Of a stretch of 64,000 bases of DNA, positions 58,773 to 64,000 are shown one piece after another. Each line of letters starts with the position of its first letter. Position 1 is the stretch's first letter. The notes under the pieces were generated by a model, which saw only the letters and a program-made list of their open reading frames with translations, had not been told where the DNA came from and ran no database searches. Position numbers and translations under genes: made by a program. Origin of the DNA: Phaeocystidibacter sp965659725. GTDB lineage: Bacteria > Bacteroidota > Bacteroidia > Flavobacteriales > Schleiferiaceae. Location of the stretch: contig CBFHXG010000004.1 of the NCBI GenBank assembly GCA_965659725.1, positions 1 to 64,000 on the forward strand. The letters run 5' to 3'.

Positions 58773-59500
58773 TGGCAGGAAAATCGAATAAAATCGGACA
58801 AAGGGCAGTACTAGTTATCTTATTGGCACTGCCCGTTTCCGTTTATGTAGGGTCGGTATTGTTGAGCGGAGAGCTCAATTTCAAATCACTCGAAGTAATC
58901 GGACCAAAGGAAGTAGTTCAGAATCCTGATGGATCTTTCGACACTGCTTATTACGAAGTTCCCTACTTCTCCTTTATCAATCAGCATGGAGATACGATCA
59001 CCAAAGCGGATATGGAAGGGAAGATCTATGTGGCATCTTTCTTCTTCACGTCGTGCCCAACGATCTGTAAGCCCATGAATTTTCACCTCAAGCAAGTGCA
59101 CGATAGACTATTTGCCTTTGATGACGTGATGTTTATGTCGCACAGCATCGATACAGAGCACGATACCGTGGAGGCATTGTATCAATATGCCAGAGACCTC
59201 GGTGTTGCGAACTCTAAGAAGTGGTTGTTTGTTACAGGAGAGAAAGAGGACATCTTCGGAATGGCAGATGCGTATTTCTTGCCGGCCAACACGGATTCGA
59301 CCCGCACCGATCACGCAGGCTATTACCACTCCGCCCAAGTGGTATTGGTCGACTGGAACGGAAATATCAGAAGCCGTAGAGACGATAATGGAAACATTGT
59401 TGGTGCATACGACATCGGCGAAGCCAAAGACCTTGATCCTCTAATTGATGATTTACGCGTACTCACCAAAGAGTACAGAGAGTTTAAAATGAAACGATGA
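58772..59500 (+). CDS. SCO1/SenC-family copper chaperone
   Basis: This is a membrane-anchored thioredoxin-fold protein (242 aa) that delivers copper to the CuA centre of the oxidase. An N-terminal helix (about 10-30) anchors it. The copper motif is CPTIC in FFFTSCPTICKPMN (near residue 95), and the conserved histidine is in HAGYYHSAQVVLVD. The operon position next to oxidase subunits supports the role. It overlaps DUF420 by 4 bases. Confidence 0.94.
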   Translation: MAGKSNKIGQRAVLVILLALPVSVYVGSVLLSGELNFKSLEVIGPKEVVQNPDGSFDTAYYEVPYFSFINQHGDTITKADMEGKIYVASFFFTSCPTICKPMNFHLKQVHDRLFAFDDVMFMSHSIDTEHDTVEALYQYARDLGVANSKKWLFVTGEKEDIFGMADAYFLPANTDSTRTDHAGYYHSAQVVLVDWNGNIRSRRDDNGNIVGAYDIGEAKDLDPLIDDLRVLTKEYREFKMKR

Positions 59501-60027
59501 CCAGGAACGATCAGATCTGGAGACCGATTATCATCGCATTGAGTATCGTGATACCCATTGCGGTTGCCGTACTTTTTGCATTGCCTGAAGACATGAAGTT
59601 CAACTTTGGCAATGCGGATCTGCGAAGCATGCCGTTCTTTCATGCAACACTGAATGGAAGCACAGCAGTCCTCCTTTTAATGGGACGATTCTTTATCTCA
59701 AAGAAGCAAGTTCAATGGCACCGTTTTACCATGATGGCTGCTTTCGTATTGTCGGCTGTTTTCTTGATCAGTTACGTGATCTACCACTCAAGCACACCTA
59801 ACTCAACCTACGAGGGCACCCTCGGATGGCTTTACTTTCCGATCTTGATCTCTCACATCCTTCTATCGATACCTGTATTGCCATTGGCGATGTTTGCCAT
59901 TTATAGGGGGATGACGAATGAAATCGTGAAACACAAGAAAATCGTGCGTTGGACCTACCCAATTTGGTTGTATGTTGCCTTCACCGGTGTATTGGTCTAC
60001 GCGTTTATGGCCCCGTATTATGGTTAA
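59497..60027 (+). CDS. DUF420 membrane protein, CtaM-like
   Basis: This is an integral membrane protein (176 aa, five helices) of the DUF420 family, known in some bacteria to help mature heme A-containing oxidases. The conserved histidines on helices are visible: FFHATLNGST, QWHRFTMM, VIYHSSTPN, ISHILLSIP and KHKKIVRWTYP. It is coupled to SCO by a 4-base overlap and to the following small gene by an 8-base overlap. Confidence 0.9.
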   Translation: MTRNDQIWRPIIIALSIVIPIAVAVLFALPEDMKFNFGNADLRSMPFFHATLNGSTAVLLLMGRFFISKKQVQWHRFTMMAAFVLSAVFLISYVIYHSSTPNSTYEGTLGWLYFPILISHILLSIPVLPLAMFAIYRGMTNEIVKHKKIVRWTYPIWLYVAFTGVLVYAFMAPYYG

Positions 60028-60256
60028 GAAGATCCTCCCATTCCTACTTATGATTGCCTTCATGGTCATTTCATCAGACGCTCAAGCGCAATGTGCAATG
60101 TGCAAGGCTGTGGCAGAGAGTAATGGCGCTGCAGGTGGCGGTGTGGCTACCGGGTTGAACCATGGAATCCTTTACATGATGTTCTTCCCATACTTCCTAA
60201 TGGCTCTCGTTGGATTCCTCTGGTATCGCCACAATAAAAAGACCAAGGCTGCCTAA
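60020..60256 (+). CDS. Small exported membrane protein with CAMC motif
   Basis: This is a 78-residue protein starting at ATG 60020 (MVKKILPFLL), overlapping DUF420 by 8 bases; the frame extends upstream but only inside DUF420. A signal-like helix ends DAQAQ and is followed at once by CAMCKAVAES, a CxxC motif facing the periplasm. One more helix (about 47-68) anchors it with a basic C-terminus. The position after SCO and DUF420 suggests a part in oxidase copper or thiol chemistry, but I know no function for it. Confidence 0.75.
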   Translation: MVKKILPFLLMIAFMVISSDAQAQCAMCKAVAESNGAAGGGVATGLNHGILYMMFFPYFLMALVGFLWYRHNKKTKAA

Positions 60257-60312
60257 GTACAAGCTATTTAGAATTAGATCGTTGGTAGGATAGTACTCTT
60301 CTAAGCAATGTC

Positions 60313-60320
60313 TATATTTG
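60313..60320 (+). promoter_or_regulatory. -7 element for the TolC-adaptor pair
   Basis: TATATTTG matches TAnnTTTG exactly, 33 bases before the ATG at 60354. It overlaps the beginning of the longer in-frame reading (60318), so 60354 is the better start. Confidence 0.5.
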
Positions 60321-60353
60321 TTTAGCTACAGAACTGCACACCAACAAAAACTA

Positions 60354-61772
60354 ATGAAGAAGATAGCCCTAATTGCTCTCGGGTTAAGTTTTCCGCTGAT
60401 CTCGTTTGGCCAAAAGAAAGAATGGACATTCGAAGAGTGCATGGAATATGCCCTTGAGAATAATATCGATGTGCGTCAACGTGCCCAAGACGTTGATATG
60501 GCGGATTATAACCGCGATGCGAATATTGCCAATTTTACGCCCGACCTAACTCTTTCGGGAGGATACAACTGGAACTTCGGTCTTTCGATCGACCCCGTTA
60601 CCAACATCCCTTCACGAATTGATCGTCAAACCGGCAACCTGGCATTGAGTTCTTCATGGGTGCTATTTGACGGACTTCAAAATGTGAATCAATACCGCAG
60701 AGGGCAAGTAGATTACCTTGCCGCTACGTATCAGCTTGAGGCCATTCGCAACGATATCGCAGTGAATGTGGCTTCAAACTACCTTCAGATCTTGATGAAC
60801 AAAGAGGTGTTGCTTGTAGCTACAGAGCAGTTCAACAATAGCAATCGCATGTATGAGCAAGCAAAGGCTCAGTACGATGCGGGTTCCATTGCATATGGAG
60901 ATCTTCTTCAATCGGAGTCTCAACTCGCTCAAGACGAGCAAAGAATGGTGGTTGCTGAGAACAACGTACAATTAAGTCTATTGGCTCTTGCCCAGCTTCT
61001 GCAAATCGAGGATGCAACTTCCTTCGATGTGCGAACACCAGAGTTCGATCTACCTCCCGGTACCATCTTGGCACGCTCACCACAAAGCCTTTACGAGGCA
61101 GCACGAGAGATACAACCAAGTATTCAAGCCAGTGAAATGTCGGTGCAAAGTGCTCAGTATACCTTGGCACAATCAAGAGGTCAGATCTGGCCAACCATTT
61201 CACTGCGTGCGGCAGTTGCAACGAACTATTCGGATCAGATCCGTGACTTCGACGGAACACAAACGATCGTATCCCAGATCGGATATTGGGACGATAACGG
61301 TTTGAATGTACCCGTTTTTACATCCGTAGACATTCCTGTAGGCGGTGAAACCAAGGGTGTAGGTCCTCAATTGGGCGATAACCTCAATCAATTCGTGGGC
61401 TTGAACCTAACATGGCCTATCTTCTCTCGGCTTCAAGTTCGAAATGACATCCGCCGACAAGAGTTTCAGGTAACCAGAGCAGAGCTAGAGCAAGAGAGAG
61501 CCGAAAATACATTGCGACAAACCATTCAACGTGCACATGCCGATGCCAAGGCCTCATTGAAGTCGTACAACGCATCAACAAAAGCCGCCTTAGCCGCTGA
61601 GGAGAATCTGGAGTATGCCACGATCCGAAGGGAAGAAGGTGCTATCAATCAGTTTGAATTCGAATCGGCAAGGAACAACTACCTCGCTGCCAAGTCGCAG
61701 CAATTGCAGTCCAAGTATGATTACATCTTCAAAGTGAGAGTACTAGAGTTCTACATTTCCAACCAGTTTTAA
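60354..61772 (+). CDS. TolC-family outer-membrane efflux protein
   Basis: This is an exported outer-membrane channel (472 aa) of the TolC family that works with a periplasmic adaptor and an inner-membrane pump. The signal peptide ends near ISFGQ (residue 19). Two repeats of long helices with strand segments are seen, including ECMEYALENNIDVRQ near the start and FEFESARNNYLAAKSQ near the end. The adaptor gene follows 8 bases downstream; no permease gene is adjacent in the window. Confidence 0.92.
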   Translation: MKKIALIALGLSFPLISFGQKKEWTFEECMEYALENNIDVRQRAQDVDMADYNRDANIANFTPDLTLSGGYNWNFGLSIDPVTNIPSRIDRQTGNLALSSSWVLFDGLQNVNQYRRGQVDYLAATYQLEAIRNDIAVNVASNYLQILMNKEVLLVATEQFNNSNRMYEQAKAQYDAGSIAYGDLLQSESQLAQDEQRMVVAENNVQLSLLALAQLLQIEDATSFDVRTPEFDLPPGTILARSPQSLYEAAREIQPSIQASEMSVQSAQYTLAQSRGQIWPTISLRAAVATNYSDQIRDFDGTQTIVSQIGYWDDNGLNVPVFTSVDIPVGGETKGVGPQLGDNLNQFVGLNLTWPIFSRLQVRNDIRRQEFQVTRAELEQERAENTLRQTIQRAHADAKASLKSYNASTKAALAAEENLEYATIRREEGAINQFEFESARNNYLAAKSQQLQSKYDYIFKVRVLEFYISNQF

Positions 61773-61780
61773 TCTTAGCC

Positions 61781-63040
61781 ATGAGTAAGACCCTCAAAAT
61801 AGTCCTCATAGCCGTTGGGGTAATTGTGGTTGCATTGATCGTAGCCAAGAGCACAGGAGCAATAGGGAAGTCGGAAGGTGTGGAAGTCGAATACGGCGAG
61901 GCCAAGGCAAGGACGATCGTTGAAACCGTTAGCGCCTCAGGTAAGATCCAGCCAGAAGTAGAAGTGAAGATTTCTCCGGAGGTTTCAGGTGAGATCATCG
62001 AACTTAATATTGAAGAAGGCCAATCGGTTACACAAGGAGATGTGCTCGTGCGCATCAATCCCGATCTGTACCGAGCAGCGGTTAGAAGATCTGAAGCAGC
62101 CGTGAATTCTGCTCGAGCTGGTAAGGCCCAAGCCCAAGCCCAATTCATCGAGGCAGAAAAGATCTATAAACGCAACGAGTCCTTATTCAATCAAAAAGTG
62201 ATCTCACAAGCAGAGTGGGACGCTGCCCAGCGCGCTTATGAAGTAGCCCGACTTTCAGTTGAGTCGGCCGAATTCCAACTCGAAAGTGCTCTCGCTACCA
62301 AGAAGGAAGCGGAAGACAACCTTAAACGCACAACCATCATAGCTCCCGTTTCAGGAACTGTTTCAGCCTTGAACGTGGAATTAGGTGAAAGAGTAGTGGG
62401 AACCGCTCAGATGGCTGGAACAGAGCTGATGCGTATCGCCAATCTCAACGACATGGAAGTGTTGGTGGAGGTGAATGAGAATGATATCGTTAAGGTGAGT
62501 ATGAACGATACAGCAGTGATCGAAGTGGATGCATACCTCGGCGAGAAGTTCAAAGGCATCGTTACTGAAATCGCTAATAGCGCCAATCTGCAAGGTTCCA
62601 CAGCAGATCAGGTGACCAATTTTGAAGTGAAAGTTCGCATCCTCCGCAGTAGTTATGAAGACCTCAGCGATCAGCCGTTTCGTCCAGGCATGACCGCTTC
62701 AGTTGATATTCAAACCAATCGCAGAGAAGGTATCATCACCGTTCCGATCGAGGCCGTAACCGTTAGGGATGATACTGTGGCGATGACAGCCACGGAGCGA
62801 TTCAAGGCGAAAAGAGAGCGTGAAGAAGGGGATGACGAACCGTTTGAAGTGATATTTGCTCCAGATGGTAACAAGGCCAAGCTGATGGTAGTTGAAACCG
62901 GTATTCAAGACGAACAGTATATCGAGATCCTATCTGGATTGAAAGATGGTGATGCGATCATCACTGGTCCTTATGAAGCCGTTTCCAAGAAGCTCAACCC
63001 AGGAGATATTATCATTGAGCAGAAATCAGACGAAGACTAG
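61781..63040 (+). CDS. Periplasmic adaptor (MacA/HlyD-type) protein
   Basis: This is a membrane-fusion adaptor (419 aa). An N-terminal helix (about 5-22) anchors it. A lipoyl-like half is seen at KISPEVSGEIIELNIEEGQSV, then a coiled-coil hairpin (about 105-185) and the second lipoyl half IIAPVSGTVSALNVELGERV, with a beta-barrel and C-terminal domain. Such adaptors pair with MacB-type ABC permeases or RND pumps. It follows tolC directly, and tsaB starts 8 bases later. The MacB-like genes at 7.5-13 kb are a possible pump partner but not adjacent. Confidence 0.92.
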   Translation: MSKTLKIVLIAVGVIVVALIVAKSTGAIGKSEGVEVEYGEAKARTIVETVSASGKIQPEVEVKISPEVSGEIIELNIEEGQSVTQGDVLVRINPDLYRAAVRRSEAAVNSARAGKAQAQAQFIEAEKIYKRNESLFNQKVISQAEWDAAQRAYEVARLSVESAEFQLESALATKKEAEDNLKRTTIIAPVSGTVSALNVELGERVVGTAQMAGTELMRIANLNDMEVLVEVNENDIVKVSMNDTAVIEVDAYLGEKFKGIVTEIANSANLQGSTADQVTNFEVKVRILRSSYEDLSDQPFRPGMTASVDIQTNRREGIITVPIEAVTVRDDTVAMTATERFKAKREREEGDDEPFEVIFAPDGNKAKLMVVETGIQDEQYIEILSGLKDGDAIITGPYEAVSKKLNPGDIIIEQKSDED

Positions 63041-63048
63041 ATCAATAG

Positions 63049-63747
63049 ATGTCTGAGAAGATACTCTGCATAGAGACCTCCACCCACAATTGCAGTGTTG
63101 CTGTTTTCAATGGCGATCAGTTGCTAAGTTGTGTTGAGGGGTCCTCCGATCAGTATATCCACGGAGAGTCCTTGCATCTCTTCATAGAACAAGCATTGAA
63201 GAATGCAGATATGAAGTCGGCAGACCTTACCGCTATCGGCATTTCGAAAGGCCCAGGTTCGTACACTGGATTGAGGATCGGCGTTTCTGCCGCTAAAGGT
63301 CTCGCCTATGCCCTCGACATCCCCATCTATAGTTTGGAAAGTCTTGAAGTACTCGCCTTAGCAGCACTAGACTCTTCCTCGAGAGAAGAAGCTGTTCTAA
63401 GTTTGATCGATGCTAGAAGAATGGAGGTCTATGCCGCCATGTTCTCCATCGACGGCAAGAAGGAAACACCTACAATGGCCATAATTGTAGAGTCTGATTC
63501 CTTTGAAGAGTGGCGCCAAAGCCGAAAGGTACTTCTCGTAGGTGACGCTCAGGAGAAGCTCAAAGAGGTTTTGGACCCGAATGTGTTTAGCTACTCAGAA
63601 AAGATATTCCCATCCGCCAAGGATATGGGCGGGGCTATCCTACTAAGGATCAAGGAAGGTATGGCGGAGGACCTTGCCTATTTTGAGCCGTATTACCTGA
63701 AGGATTTTGTAGCCGGAACACCACGTAGGTCTCCACTCAACCTTTAG
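63049..63747 (+). CDS. tsaB: tRNA threonylcarbamoyladenosine biosynthesis protein TsaB
   Basis: This is a cytoplasmic ASKHA-fold protein (232 aa) that scaffolds TsaD and TsaE in making t6A37 on ANN-decoding tRNAs. The N-terminus ILCIETSTHNCSVAVF and the segment GISKGPGSYTGLRIGVSAAKGLA are typical. Length is normal. It follows the adaptor gene by 8 bases and converges on tag with a 4-base overlap. Confidence 0.95.
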   Translation: MSEKILCIETSTHNCSVAVFNGDQLLSCVEGSSDQYIHGESLHLFIEQALKNADMKSADLTAIGISKGPGSYTGLRIGVSAAKGLAYALDIPIYSLESLEVLALAALDSSSREEAVLSLIDARRMEVYAAMFSIDGKKETPTMAIIVESDSFEEWRQSRKVLLVGDAQEKLKEVLDPNVFSYSEKIFPSAKDMGGAILLRIKEGMAEDLAYFEPYYLKDFVAGTPRRSPLNL

Positions 63748-64000
63748 GGCTTGAATGAGCAATCTTCGAGGTGATCTTCAATGACCCCTGTAGCTTGAAG
63801 GTGCGCGTAGATCACGGTGCTGCCTACGAACTTGAATCCCCGCTTTTTCATATTCTTTGAGATCGAATCCGATAATTCACTCGTAGCTGGAATATCCGCC
63901 ATAGTGCGTGGATGGTTTACGATGGGCTCATTGTCCACCCAATTCCAGAAGTAATTGGATATACCGATCCCTTCTTCCTCGAGCTCCACGGCTAATTTCG
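63744..64000 (-). CDS. tag: DNA-3-methyladenine glycosylase I, partial
   Basis: Only the C-terminal portion (about 85 residues) is inside the window; the 5' end lies beyond 64000. The sequence GISNYFWNWVDNEPIVNH and MKKRGFKFVGSTVIYAHLQA with GVIEDHLEDC matches the end of Tag, which excises 3-methyladenine from alkylated DNA. The tyrosine-histidine region and cysteine near the end are in the expected place for the family's zinc site. Confidence 0.92.
   Translation of the reverse strand, partial: KLAVELEEEGIGISNYFWNWVDNEPIVNHPRTMADIPATSELSDSISKNMKKRGFKFVGSTVIYAHLQATGVIEDHLEDCSFKP

Noticed and set aside
1..64000. CRISPR arrays, insertion sequences, integrases, tRNA or rRNA genes
   Set aside because: I looked for regular spacer-repeat patterns, transposase motifs and tRNA-like ends in the intergenic regions and found none. 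A covariance-model scan would settle the RNA genes.

Overview
The window reads as a contiguous chromosomal segment of an aerobic Bacteroidota bacterium, most likely Flavobacteriia. The evidence is a full-length SprA (type 9 secretion translocon), two proteins with type 9 C-terminal sorting domains, TonB pairs, alternative complex III (ActABCDEF) in place of bc1, several start regions preceded by the Bacteroidota -7 element TAnnTTTG, and a general lack of Shine-Dalgarno sequences. I cannot place the genus. I see no insertion sequence, prophage, CRISPR array, tRNA or rRNA.

Layout. 0.1-1.3 kb: YebC and OsmC. 1.3-6.6 kb (minus strand): a sigma54 response regulator and its histidine kinase, a cysteine-free thioredoxin-fold lipid/periplasmic-type protein and a serine hydrolase lipoprotein. 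The divergent intergenic region carries nested repeats and a candidate sigma54 promoter facing a small exported protein (6.9 kb). 7.5-19.8 kb: a MacB/FtsX-type ABC system (ATPase and two permeases) followed by three exported peptidases of unrelated families (S9, M61, M13), ending in a terminator. 19.9-22.7 kb: a seven-gene sulfur/redox operon (three rhodaneses, DUF6132, YbjN-like, DUF3365 heme protein, thioredoxin) with a CRP/FNR-like site and a terminator.

22.7-34.7 kb: a SPOR protein, then the respiratory operon actABCDEF-coxBA, which would carry electrons from menaquinol through alternative complex III to an aa3-type oxidase. 34.8-36.1 kb: an unrecognised HTH regulator, a phased array of six TGAGAA/TTCTCA hexamers and a short terminated transcription unit of about 110 nt. 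This is the best candidate here for something undescribed. 36.1-38.1 kb: ruvB and queG. 38.1-43.8 kb (minus): beta-barrels and three thioredoxin-fold envelope proteins with CxxC motifs. 43.9-44.6 kb: a small type 9 cargo protein.

44.8-53.5 kb: ruvA, sprA, gcvH and vanZ-like, with the gcvH terminator hairpin lying inside the vanZ-like coding sequence. 53.6-55.9 kb: two TonB-family proteins and cysQ. 56.0-60.3 kb: the second oxidase operon (ctaB, two subunit III genes, subunit IV, SCO, DUF420, a small CxxC membrane protein), which supplies the remaining subunits and assembly factors for the coxBA oxidase 22 kb away. 60.4-63.0 kb: a TolC/periplasmic-adaptor pair. 63.0-64.0 kb: tsaB and the 3' part of a convergent tag gene that runs off the window.

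Functional calls rest on motifs visible in the translations; regulatory sites are pattern-based and unverified.
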